This document shows, piece by piece, positions 1-10,110 of a stretch of DNA of 64,000 nucleotides (its first letter is position 1; every line of letters begins with the position of its first letter). The position numbers and the translations under genes were made by a program. The notes under the pieces were generated by a model. The model was not told the origin of the DNA, ran no database searches, and was given only the letters and a program-made list of their open reading frames with translations. The stretch is from assembly GCA_033961575.1 (NCBI GenBank), contig CM066727.1:119338434-119402433 (forward strand), in the 5' to 3' direction. Source of the DNA: Aselliscus stoliczkanus (taxonomy: Eukaryota > Chordata > Mammalia > Chiroptera > Hipposideridae).

Positions 1-486
1 CTGCAAATAGAATCACTGTCCCTCTTGCTGTGACATGTTTGTGCTGGCTGAAGCCTGAAATATTATTAAGACTGAAATGCACAGGGGTTTGGGTGGAGGG
101 CTGATCCTGAGCAGAGAGGGCAGGTGACCTCTCGATTGCGTACAGATTCCCTCCCTGCAAGCCAAACAACTGTGCCACCATCATTCGTCATTCGGCTCAG
201 TTGAGGGGAGTGTGTGTGTTTTGCCTTCTTTGTTGCAAGGAGGAAAGGGAGGGTTGCTCTGTCCTGGATAAGAGGCAAAGGTGGCATTCCTGTATTTTTG
301 TTGGATCCCTTTGCATGAACCACCTCACCTGTCAAAACATGATGAAAAGTGGAAGTGTAACAAAGGAGAAAGAGGCAGGAACTGTGAGAAGATGGGTTGA
401 AGCAATCAGGGCCTTAAAAACACAAATCTGTAAAATGTCTGATTGCAGTTCATTTTATATCTGCTGAGCTTACTGTTTTTGGTTAA

Positions 487-488
<2 letters not shown>
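1..488. other. unassigned non-coding sequence
   Basis: No recognised repeat or gene. Two short overlapping open frames here have no family resemblance I recognise and look like chance. Confidence 0.5.

Positions 489-535
<47 letters not shown>
489..535. repeat. (TG)n microsatellite
   Basis: An uninterrupted TG run of about 23 units. Alternating purine-pyrimidine DNA of this length is typically length-polymorphic and can adopt Z-DNA. No gene lies near it. Confidence 0.97.
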
Positions 536-536
<1 letters not shown>

Positions 537-1654
537 TTCTATGACCCACTATAGAATCATTATATCTAGGCCAATGAATATTCTAAAATACTGACGTGTG
601 TGTAGATATAATCATAAATAAAAAATTTCTATGTGAGGATCACCCATGTTAATTTGCTGTGAACTGTGTTTTTTACTACCTAACTATATCTAACAGTCAT
701 TTCCAGCTTTTTAAGACACAGTATTTTAAACCAAGTGCTTTCATGGAGTTATTTCAAGTACATTTGCTCACCCCCTCTCTGAGGAACCCCTGGAGCTTCT
801 TGTCTTGACTTCCATGCCCAGTTCATCACCTGTGTGTGTCCCTCAGAATTTCCTGAGGTCCAAGCCTGTCTGTCACTTCGGCTCTGCTCTCCAATCAGAC
901 ACAAAGCCTCCCCACTCCCAGCGCTCTGAGACTCAGAAGCTGCCCTCCTTCCCCCCCCCCCCAAGGATCAGCTAATGCAGCACTTCCTCTAAATAAACAT
1001 TCCCTTTGCCTGTTTGCCTTAATAGGTACCAAGAAGTCTCCTGAGGGCATTTCTTCCCCCACAGCCTCTTAAAGGGTAGGATACTTTTGTTTTTTTGTTT
1101 TATTCTTCCTCACACCCATTGTACCTTAAGCTGAAAAGGCATATTCTTGGCTCATTACTGCTGATTGCAAAGCATTTTTCTCCCTCCTTCCTGAAACTGC
1201 TCCCTCTTGCTCCTTCTCCCCACCTTGGACCTATCATTTCCTTGAGTCATTCTTACTCCTGCTCCTTCAAGCAATACTTGAGCCCCTGACCTATGTGCTT
1301 CCTCTCCACCCTACTACTGCTGTGATTCTGTGACCTCAGCTGTCACAGGGGAACTTCTCTACACCCTGACCTCCCAGTTTCTTAGCCTGCCACTCCAGCT
1401 CAGCAACCCACCTTCTTGGTGGCGCCTATACCTTTGTTCATAGCACCAGTGACTACTTCCTTTCTGAAATCTCCAACCACTGCCTTCTTCCTAATAATCA
1501 GCTGACTTGCTTTGTAGCTATACTTATTTCAACTGATGAGTAAAATCTACCATTTAAAAAAATTATCTGTAGGCTTCTTTTCATCTTCATTTTCTTCCTC
1601 ATCCAGCTTAAAGTCCATTGATACCATTTCCTGAAAAATATTATTGACTCACTG
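536..1654. other. unassigned sequence, pyrimidine-rich in its second half
   Basis: No gene seen. A 12-base C run lies at 951-962. From about 1090 to 1620 the plus strand is rich in C and T with many CTCC and CTTCC words, which creates open frames without coding character. It may be a decayed ancient repeat whose family I cannot name. Confidence 0.4.
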
Positions 1655-2270
1655 GAGTCTTGACTCATTGAAAATCAAAAATAAACCTTCATCTAAACCT
1701 CACACATTATACAACAATGAACTCAACATGACTCATAAATTTAAATATAAAATGTAAAACTATAAAGTTTTGAGAAGGTGATATAGGAGAAAGTCTTTGG
1801 GATATATGGCTTGGTGAAAAATTCTTCAATAAGACACCAAAAGCACAATCCATAAAAAAGAAAATTGAAGAATGGAACTTCATCAAAATTAAAAAGTTTT
1901 GCTCTGCAAGAGACACTGTTGAGGATGAAAAGACAAACTAAAGGCTGGAAGAAATATTTGCAAATTACATATCTGATAAAGGACTAGTATGTAGGATATA
2001 TAAAGAGCTCTCAAACTCAACATTAAAAAAGAAAATCCAATTTGAAAATTGGCAATAAACATGCAGAGACTTTTCACCAGAGAGGACATATGAATGGCAA
2101 ATTAGCATTTGAAAATACGTTCAACATCATTAACCATTAAGTGAAATGAAAATTAAGACTATCACTATATATGTATAAGAGCAGCTAAAATAAATAATAG
2201 TGACAGCATACTGAGATAAACAAATGGTTGAGAAAACAAATAAATGGAAGAGAATAGACAAACCTCCCAT
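1655..2270 (+). mobile_element. old L1 fragment, 3' part of ORF2
   Basis: The plus strand reads like the end of L1 ORF2. It contains the segment coding for a TGSLISKIY-like stretch (around 1960-2010) and the RHFSKED-like stretch (around 2065-2090), with many stops and indels. It runs into the L1 3' UTR-like sequence that follows. No intact frame remains. Similarity is by eye; subfamily not assigned. Confidence 0.7.
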
Positions 2271-2336
2271 GCAGAGTTCCAAATAATTTATACAGGTATT
2301 CTACCCTCTAAGAGGTGGTACGATAACTCCCCAATG

Positions 2337-2456
2337 AAGTGTGGGCCACACATAGTGACTTCCTTCCAAAGAGCATGTTTTTTCATGCTTTGACTGGGGT
2401 GATGAGTTTTGGGGAATAAAACCACACAAGTTATGGGCTATGTGTGGCCCACACTT
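2337..2456. repeat. 19-bp perfect inverted repeat
   Basis: The arm at 2337-2355 is the exact reverse complement of 2438-2456 (the second reads CTATGTGTGGCCCACACTT). The arms are interleaved with those of the larger inverted repeat at 2375-2634, so both hairpins cannot form together. Confidence 0.95.
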
Positions 2457-2634
2457 AATTGCGCTATTCTCATCACATCGTAGCAAGGATACACACTGCC
2501 AGCATCACTTCCTCACTGTTAATATCCACCTTGATCGCCTGACTGAGGTAGTATCTGATAGATTTCTCCAGTGTAAAGCTACTCTCCCTCCCACCCCCAA
2601 AACTCATCACCCCAGTCAAAGCATGAAAAAACAT
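2375..2634. repeat. 40-bp perfect inverted repeat
   Basis: Positions 2375-2414 are the exact reverse complement of 2595-2634, 40 of 40 bases, with a 180-bp spacer. It stops cleanly on both sides: 2374 with 2635 and 2415 with 2594 do not pair. Perfect identity inside an otherwise decayed L1 suggests that the duplicate copy is much younger than the L1, or is kept homogeneous. Confidence 0.97.
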
Positions 2635-2690
2635 CAGAAGACATCAGGAAATCAGATAAGTGTTAACTAGAGACTTGAACCTGGCATTTC

Positions 2691-4997
2691 TTTCCCTCAA
2701 GCCAGTGCTTTGTCTACGGAACTTAACTTACAGACAAACAGAAGGGTGCTTCTGATGGATATGAACTCCATCTCCAACCACAGTGCCCCTCAGACTGGTC
2801 TGAACCATGGGAAGTTCAGATATTCAAAGACTCAATGACCCACAGAATGGTCCCCAATATACTGGTCAAGAACAAAGTTTAGACTTGTCCTGAGAACTCC
2901 TATTGTAGAATTTTCCAGCTTCCTCCACAAGGCAGGGAGAGCCATCATGTTTCTGTTCTAAAAATCAGGAGCAATGGCTGCGGAGTCCCCTCAGCTTACT
3001 TCCCATGGGCCCCAGCCTCTCACCTTGTCTTCCTACCTGTACACGGTGGGCAACGTGAAAGAAAGCGCTGGGAACATGGGAGCTGTTTTTCTTTAGCAGT
3101 TTGGTTTGCTTATACTGTTTCAAATTAATTAAAGCAGTATTGTGACTGAAGCTTCCATTGTTGTTCCTATCAGTGTAAAACAGAATTTTGGATAGTGATG
3201 GTGATAAAAATAAGACACCAAACAAAATTTCACATTAGAACCCTTCGTAGTGGGTGTTATCAAATACATACAGTGCTACCAAATTAAAGGAAAACTTGTA
3301 CCAAGGAAAAATAATGCACATTGTATTATAAAATAAATTTTATGTTGTAAATGTCTCTGCATGTATATAAAGCTGTCAATATAGCCTTTAACAAGATTGT
3401 TTCTTGGAAAGAGCTGCTTTTTGTTCTGAAATTATGAACTTTCTACATTTTTGGTGTTGAACTACACTTTCCTTTCTGAAATGATGGAAATGGTAACATT
3501 TTGTTATTGTTATTTTTGGCAAAACGAACAGTTTGGCAACTCTGTTAGCTCTCTCAATTGCTTTGGGAAGTTTTACTGACCTGAAACTAAGCTGGGAACC
3601 ACTAACCTAAGAATGCTATTATTCTAAATATAGGAGGATTAAATAGACAAAAATTAAAAGAATTCTATGTAAATGAAGCACTCAGAAAATTTGGCTAGTT
3701 TCATTAATTTATGTTTCATATAATCTACTGTGTAAAATTTCACTTTTCTTGACCACAATACTAGGTTATTTTATAAAAACCAAATCTGAAAAGAACATAG
3801 AAACTGGAATATAGTATAGCTACATGGTATCATATATCCCAATTCTTTACAATATATATTTTTTACTGATTAATGTATTATAAAGATTTTGTGGTTGTTG
3901 TTTTCATTTGTTGTTTGTGGTGTGTGTTTGCTTTGATATTTTTGTTCTTGCTGTCCCACGAATTCTATGCAATAGTGCACAAAATGTATCCATAATGGTT
4001 GGGCTAGATTCTTATGTTTGTATCACATAAACTAAGTTGATAAAAAATAGAGATATGTGCTCCTGAATTTAGTTATTCCCGCCCCGCCCCCACCCGTTCA
4101 CATTGTATAGTGTAACCAATAGAGCTCTTCCATGGACGTTGAAAATAATTTCCTCAAGAATTGTACTCGGGACATTTTGAGCATGAGTGTGGTGGTGCCC
4201 AACCCAGATGCTCAAAGGCTTTCTAAGGAAGTAAAAATGAGGCACTGGTTGGATTTTCCCTTCATTTCGGTCCATGCTCCAGTTCAAATGAATCTTATTT
4301 TGCTTCGTTAGAAAGCAGATCCCTTCACTCCATTCCATCCCATCTCCATGTCAGTGAGCTGTAGAAGGAAAACACAATTTCCACGACACCTATAGCTTCA
4401 AGAGACCATTTGTAGAGGCTGAGTGTTTCACCCACAGCAGGTAGTTTTACAATCAACCTGCTCTAATAGCAAAATTAGAAGAGGTAGCTTGTGAGTGATT
4501 TCCTCCTCAAGCTGGAGACTGAAATGTGCAGCATTCTACCCATTTATTTGAAAATTCATTTCCTTTTGGATAACTCGGGCATTCCAAAATTTGCTGGGAC
4601 TATAGGTTTTTCTAATAACATTAGAAACAAGTTAACAATGGTTACTTAGATACAATATGTTGCAGTTACCACAACCAAATTACAAATTGATTTTTATTAC
4701 AAATAAAAAGATGAATAGGTATAAGGTCTTAATTTTGGAAAGCTCCTTATATCTAAGTAAACAGAGAATAACTTCTTTATTGGTGCCATCTATTTTCAAA
4801 TATTGAAATAGCTGTTGGACATTTCTTTCTAGAAAAAAAATGAGGAAATATAGAAATATTGATGATGCCAGGGAACAATAGAAAAAAAAGCCAAAGATTT
4901 CAATGATGCTAAATACAAGAAAATATGGCATCAAAAACATTTGGAGAAGGGAGATCAAGTTTGGAGATGGAAAGTAAATTTATAAAAAAACACTACA
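2691..4997. other. unassigned AT-rich non-coding sequence
   Basis: No gene, RNA or clear mobile element recognised. Short open frames here are dispersed, low-complexity and without motifs. Confidence 0.45.
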
Positions 4998-5112
4998 GGA
5001 CCAGCTGAGTGGCGCGGTGGTTAAGTGCTGGCTTTGGAGGCCAGCAGCCCCGGTTCGGGTCCTACATATGAGGGCCAGTGACACTGCCCTCACCAAAAAA
5101 AAAAAAAAAAAA
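4998..5112 (+). mobile_element. tRNA-derived SINE, short head-only form
   Basis: Begins GGACCAGCTGAGTGGCGCGG and carries a box A-like segment, a box B-like GGTTCGGGTCC, then GACACTGCCCTC followed directly by poly-A. The flanks share ACTACA (4992-4997 and 5115-5120) in similar A-rich context, a likely imprecise target-site duplication. There is no tail body as in the longer copies. Confidence 0.9.
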
Positions 5113-6205
5113 TTACTACAAGACACCAAAATTCCCAAACATTTTGACCTAAGTTCTTGCTAAAGAATAGAAGAGGTTAATAATTTTATCAGGAAAGAAC
5201 CATTTGCAGATTCACAGATTGTACTTTTATTTATTCTTCCATTGTGAAGGATACACATGTGTTAGCTTAAGTAAGATCTGCCTTACACAGTTTCACTGTG
5301 GAAAAAAATAATATTGACCAAGCTTCTGATCCTGCCGGACCTGAAATTGATACACAGTTACAATCATGGAATTTTTCAGCTGAAAAGTACATTTGGATAC
5401 GATTTAGAGGTGTTACATAACTTGTAACCTTCATACCAGTTATCATTTATACAAAGTAATAGCAAGCATCATACAAATAGAAAGTTTAAATAATTATTTT
5501 GGACAATAGCACAATTGGGGCCCTAATTAATGAACTTGCCTATTCTCCTTTCTACTACTCGGTGAAGCCCTTGCATAGAAGTCTAAACTTTGAAGTGGGC
5601 AACACATTGGAGATGATACTCTGACTGCAATATTGTGTACAGATGAGGAAACTGAGACTGAGAAAGTATACTTGACAACACAAAGACCTCAGAACTGCTT
5701 ACTGATGACACCAACTTCGTTCAGCAGAAGGACAGACCATAGCTGACTGCAAATAGAAAATTAGGGCCCCTATCCAGGGAAGCAGCCCTTTGCCATAGAC
5801 CAGTATAGCCTCAGAGGAGGGTAGAACAAACACACTGAAGAACTCGGGTAATACCGAGAGATGAAGGACCCATTCCAGACTGGAAGGTAGTTTGAAGAGT
5901 GTTTTGTCTGTTTGTTGATCATCCCCTTGGTGAGAAAGAACTGTTAACTTAGATCAGAAACTCAAAGAGTATGATTTATAACTTGTACTATAAAAAGGAA
6001 CTTCATTGTTCGTTTTGCAACCCACAGATAGCATAGTAGTGTCGGGACCTTGGGTCCTAGATGCCAGCTGTCTAGGTTTGGTTGTAGGATGAGAGAGAGG
6101 AACCACCATGCAAATCTTTGTAAATCATGTCAACAGTTTTTGTTTTAAATCCTAACAGCCAACATAGGGAAATCATTTTGAAACAGAAGGGTATTTTCAA
6201 ACTCA
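5113..6205. other. unassigned sequence with a possible MIR core near 5640
   Basis: The stretch around 5635-5680 contains GATGAGGAAACTGAGACTGAG, a typical MIR or L2-associated word, but flanking support is weak. Nothing else is recognised. Confidence 0.35.
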
Positions 6206-6400
6206 TACTTGAAAAACGTATTGACTCATGCCTCTGTCCATTCCTAATTGTATGAATTTGGGTGAGTTATTTGTCCTGTCTGGGCTCTGGATTCTTCATC
6301 TATAAAATGCCACTCACCTTATATTGTTAAAGTGCCCCAAACAATGCCTGGGACACAGTAGGCCCTCAGTGGATGGTGATAGTATTTTCAGCTCTGCATC
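6205..6400 (+). mobile_element. MIR fragment
   Basis: The order of words fits MIR: loss of water-like TTGGGTGAGTTATTTG, then TCATCTATAAAATG, then AATGCCTGGGACACAGTAGG. It is ancient and diverged with no TSD. Family call is from recognition of the conserved 3' core. Confidence 0.65.
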
Positions 6401-6955
6401 ATCTATGATGGGACCCAGTGGTTATAATAAATGGGAAAAGAACAAGAAAAGGGCTTAAGGGGAATAGAAAGGTTGGTGATAGAGAAAGAAGAAAAACTAG
6501 GAGAAGAAGAGCAAGTGAAGAGAATTCTCTAGACTTATTCAGAAATAATGATAAGTAGAAGATGTAGAGGGGGAGACATTGTGGGTTTTGAAATTGGACC
6601 TCAGAGAACTCTCACCTTTTATTCACAGCCCTTTGAAATGCTGAGTCATCCATTAACAGCATCCTTTGCCCTTCAGCGCTGATGAATTTTCAGCAGCTCT
6701 GCTTTGAATTGAGCTGTTTTCTCGGAATATCCAGTGCCCAGTTATTCTCTGAACTGTAAGGACAGTGTCACAGTAAACTCATGTTCAGGAAACACTCAGT
6801 TTGGCATATGAAACTCGTGAAACCTGGGCCCAACCTGCATCTAATTCCTGCACCTTCCCCTCCAAAGTGTACTTAAAACATTGCTGTGGTTCGGCACCAG
6901 CCCCAAACTCCCCAATGGGGCCATCAGGGCTTTCCAATGCAGCCTTTCCCAACTT
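6401..6955. other. unassigned non-coding sequence
   Basis: Purine-rich around 6430-6560. Overlapping short open frames exist on both strands at 6785-7010 but show no recognisable domain. Confidence 0.4.
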
Positions 6956-6959
6956 CCAT

Positions 6960-7480
6960 GTCATTTTACCACGTCTGGCCTTACACTTCATCCTCTCACA
7001 GCAGCACTAAATGGTCTGCGGGTTCGGTTCTTTCTCCCTACACCAGGTGCAACTTCTAACCTGAGCTGTTGCTCAGAAGTATCCTCTGCCCTCCCTGCCC
7101 GCCCATTCTGGCCCATGTGACTCCTACTCCTGTTTGCCTCCAACAGGAAGTCTTCTCTGATGCCTCTGACCGGGAGAGATACCTCTCCTCCTCATATGAG
7201 TAATACATCACACAGTTTCCGTTCCTCCTATTGGCTCGGAGCTCTTCAGACCCGTTGTATTGAGTACGCGGACTATAGAAGGCGGTCATCATAATGAGTG
7301 AGCCCTTTGCCCCACGCAAACCCTTACCCACTGTCCTTGGGCTTATCACTCTCATTGGACTAAGGTCCTTTCATTTTCAGCATTACTGATACTCTTGCTC
7401 TGTGTATTGAACCTCTTTGTATTCCTATTTATTTCACTATCTGTAAGTTAGGCCTTCCCCATAAAACCACGTATTTGGGA
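6960..7480 (+). mobile_element. probable L2 fragment
   Basis: Contains AACAGGAAGTCTTCTCTGATG-like (7143 on) and TATTTATTTCACTATCTGTAAG-like words (around 7425) in the spacing seen near the 3' end of L2 LINEs. Heavily diverged; boundaries approximate. Confidence 0.45.
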
Positions 7481-8099
7481 GTAAGACAGTAGCTGATACA
7501 TCTCTTTAATCCAATAACTTTAATGCCCAACACACTGAAGTCCTTGACAAATAGTTGTCAGTGATAAAGATGCTGTCCTCCACCAACCAAATCCCACTCA
7601 TTGTCAAAGTCTTCTTCTTCTGTGGATTTCCTGCAGTATTTACTGTTTTTATTTTTCTTTGGGACACTTAACTGTTCACTGTGGTTTACTTTTATTTAAG
7701 TTCTCTGTGTGTGTGTGCATCTTGTATTTCATACAAGTTGTTTTGTTTCAACAAAATTGGGTCTATGCCTCATCTTTTTTTGTGACATTCCCCTCCCATA
7801 ATACATAAAATCTTCTTCCTTGTTAACCTCATCAGGTGAGCAAGAAAGAAAATGATTTTTAAAAAGCAGGTGAATGCCCTGTAAATATATATGTTTGGGA
7901 GAATATGACATGTGGGTCTGATTGGTTTGGTAGTGATAATGTGAAGCTGAAAGGACTTTCTATAGGACTGTATTTAAGGATTAGTTGCTTAAATAATTAT
8001 TGTATTCATTAATGAAAATAATGAACACTTCAGAAAAGTGGAATAAAATTGGTCAAAGGTGGGGAAGACAAAAAATACTAGTTTGGCTGGAGAAAGCCA
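7481..8099. other. unassigned AT-rich sequence
   Basis: Nothing recognised beyond short T-rich runs. Confidence 0.4.
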
Positions 8100-8345
8100 T
8101 GATAGGTGGTGGTTAGAGCTATGGCTTTGGCATTAAACAATCTGGGTTCCATTCCTTGTCCCCCGTTCACTGTGGGGCTTCAGCAAATACCACAATCATT
8201 TCAAACCTCAGTTCCTTCCCTTGTATAATAGGTCTGAGAATACCGTCTATCACATAGGATTATTGTAACAATTAGACAAACTAATGCATTGAGCTAATGC
8301 ACAGAGAACACTTAATTCAAGGCCTGGATCAAATTAGCTATTAAC
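8100..8345 (+). mobile_element. MIR element, near full length
   Basis: Starts with a GGTGGTTAGAGCTATGGCTTTGG-type tRNA-related head. It continues through TCTGGGTTCCATTCC (box B remnant), a CCTCAGTTCCTTCC core, and a TTAGACAAACTAATGCA to AGCACACTTAA-like tail. Head, core and tail are in the right order, so the call is firm despite age. Confidence 0.75.
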
Positions 8346-9190
8346 AATGGTGATAAGAACTCAAGGTAAGCATAAAATTGCAAGAGACTGAAGAATAGAA
8401 TTACCATTGGTTAGTGATTAAAGAGACAGGAGACTTTTCATGGGGCCTAAGAAAAGGTAAGAATGAGACTGGAGGCAATGGGGGGAAAAAAGATGAATTA
8501 AATAGTGAAAAGCTGCCCACTGAAGGAGCAAGGACCTAAGAGGGGCAAAATTAAGGGAAAGAAGATCAAGATGTGAAAAGTTAAAGGTCGGGCTTATTAA
8601 AAAAAAGTATATAGAGAAAGGGAAGAAGCAATAACCTAAGGTAAGGAAAAATACCTGAAATACCCTGAAGCACATTGCTACTCACTCAGAAAATATGGAG
8701 GGTGCTTTGTCTTTCCTCAGGCAGAGGAAAACCAGCTGATCTACTGTGAGGTAATCCAGTATGGGCTGTGAGTCATGTTGCTATGGAGACGGTAGTCAGA
8801 GAGGCACAGAGACTGAGAAATCTCAAAGGTTATTTAATAAATCACCTGGCTCCGCCCTCTTACCTTTAAATCTATGTTCAGAGTATATATAAATAAATAT
8901 TTCTAGTCCAGCAATGCCCAAAAAACACCATGTGGACAATGCCTCAAATTCTTCACATCCAAAACAAAGGTCATTATCATCTCTCCAAAAATCTTTGGCA
9001 CCAACCTCTTGCTTGCTTTCGTTAATAGTGCTGATTCTCCTAAACTCCAGACTAGAAAAGTTATCTCCATCTACTATTTCTTCTTCTCTCTGACGTTTTG
9101 GCATCCAATTAATTGTCTCTGCAGTAACTTGTATTTATCTTTTTTTTCCCTCTCTCTCACTGCAGCTGCCTTATTTGTCTAGAATTTCAG
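8346..9190. other. unassigned sequence
   Basis: Purine-rich from 8400 to 8660. The 93-codon minus-strand open frame at 8823-9104 has no recognisable domain and no exon-like borders. Confidence 0.4.
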
Positions 9191-9194
9191 AGCT

Positions 9195-9290
9195 GAAAAA
9201 TACTTCATTTTACAGAGGCTCAGAGTGGTTAAGTGATTGCTTGAAGTCACATAGTGGGCTAGTAAGCCAAGCTTATGGGTCAATTTTTCT
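9195..9290. mobile_element. MIR core fragment
   Basis: The sequence CAGAGGCTCAGAGTGGTTAAG followed by a GTCACATAGTGGGCTAGTAAG-like stretch is the conserved MIR core. Ends are lost. Confidence 0.55.
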
Positions 9291-9415
9291 TTTAATTCCT
9301 GGTGCTTGAGGAATATAAAGACATCTGCACAGTAAAACTGAGCTAGTAGACCTCAGGGCAAGCTCATGACTTGAACTTGTCAGCAAATGACTGCCAAACC
9401 TATCCTCCATCCTAA

Positions 9416-9565
9416 TTTTTTTTTTTTTTTTTTAGCTGAGCCATCCTGCCACCTGTTGGCAGCTCAGTGGCAGCTCAGCTCGGCTGGGCATCGAACTGCC
9501 ATTGCTCAGAGCTCAGCTCACACTCTTGAGCAAGCTCTTAACCAACTGAGCCACTCGGTCGGCCC
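9416..9565 (-). mobile_element. tRNA-derived SINE, 150-bp form, minus strand
   Basis: Poly-T at 9416-9433 marks the 3' end. The head lies at the right, ending GGTCGGCCC at 9557-9565. On the minus strand it reads as a tRNA-like head with GCTCAGTTGGTTAAGAGC and box B-like TTCGATGCCCAGC, ending GGATGGCTCAGCTA plus poly-A. The same form recurs at 59351 and 60747. It is head-to-head with the SINE at 9594. Confidence 0.88.
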
Positions 9566-9593
9566 TCTAAATCTTTTTTTAAAACTTAGTTTC

Positions 9594-9958
9594 GGGCCAG
9601 ATGGGTGGTGCAGTTGGTTAAGAGTGTGAGCTCTGAGCAATAGGGTTGCCACATGGGCCAGTGAGTTGTACCTGAGCTGAGCTGCGGCTGAGATGCCAAT
9701 AGGTGGCAGGATGGCTCAGCTGGTGAGAGTGCATGCTCTTAACAACAAGTCTGCTGGTTCAACTCCTGCATGGGATGGTGGGCTGCACACTGCCTCCACA
9801 CACACAACTAGTTTGAAAGCAACGACTGGACTTGGAGCTGAGTTTACGCCCTCCACAACTAAGATTGAAGGACAACAGCTTGACTTGGAGCTGATGGGTT
9901 CTGGAAAAACACAATGTTCCCCTTCCCAAATTTCCCGATTAAAAAGAAAAACTAAAAA
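9594..9958 (+). mobile_element. dimeric tRNA-derived SINE
   Basis: Two tRNA-like units lie in tandem. The first runs from GGGCCAGATGGGTGG to about 9700. The second starts near 9706 (GGCAGGATGGCTCAGCTGG) and contains a box B-like GGTTCAACTCC. A tail follows with two TGACTTGGAGCTGA-like or ACTGGACTTGGAGCTGA repeats and a GGAAAAACACAATGTTCCCC end leading to an A-rich terminus. The second unit probably carries its own internal pol III promoter. TSD not clear. Confidence 0.85.
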
Positions 9959-9959
9959 C

Positions 9960-10110
9960 GCCCATGAAGCCTCGGCTTCTTTAGTTGTAAAATGGAAATA
10001 ACAATAGAACTTACTTAACAGAAGTGTTGGGAGAAGAGACATAATAATTATAGTAAGTGCTTAGTATAGCATCCCTTGTGTATTAATTGTTCAATAATAT
10101 TAACAAAATC
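9960..10110 (+). mobile_element. MIR 3' half
   Basis: Contains a CTTCTTTAGTTGTAAAATGGAAATAA core and a TAAGTGCTTAGTATAGCA-like tail, typical of MIR. The 5' half is missing next to the SINE pair. Confidence 0.6.

Larger units (their letters stand above)
2290..2690 (+). mobile_element. old L1 3' UTR fragment with internal inversion and duplication
   Basis: Blocks match the 3' UTR of an old L1ME-type family. The first block (about 2310-2372, ending in the ACTTCCTTCCAAAGAG motif) is forward, the middle (about 2375-2592) is reversed, and the last block (2595 onward) is forward again. The segment containing CATCACCCCAGTCAAAGCATG is therefore present twice in opposite orientation. In L1 copies I remember, these blocks are all co-linear, so this copy was rearranged after or during insertion. 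Confidence 0.6.

Noticed and set aside
9693..10042. Two opposed open frames of over 100 codons
   Set aside because: They lie within the dimeric SINE and a MIR; no independent coding evidence.
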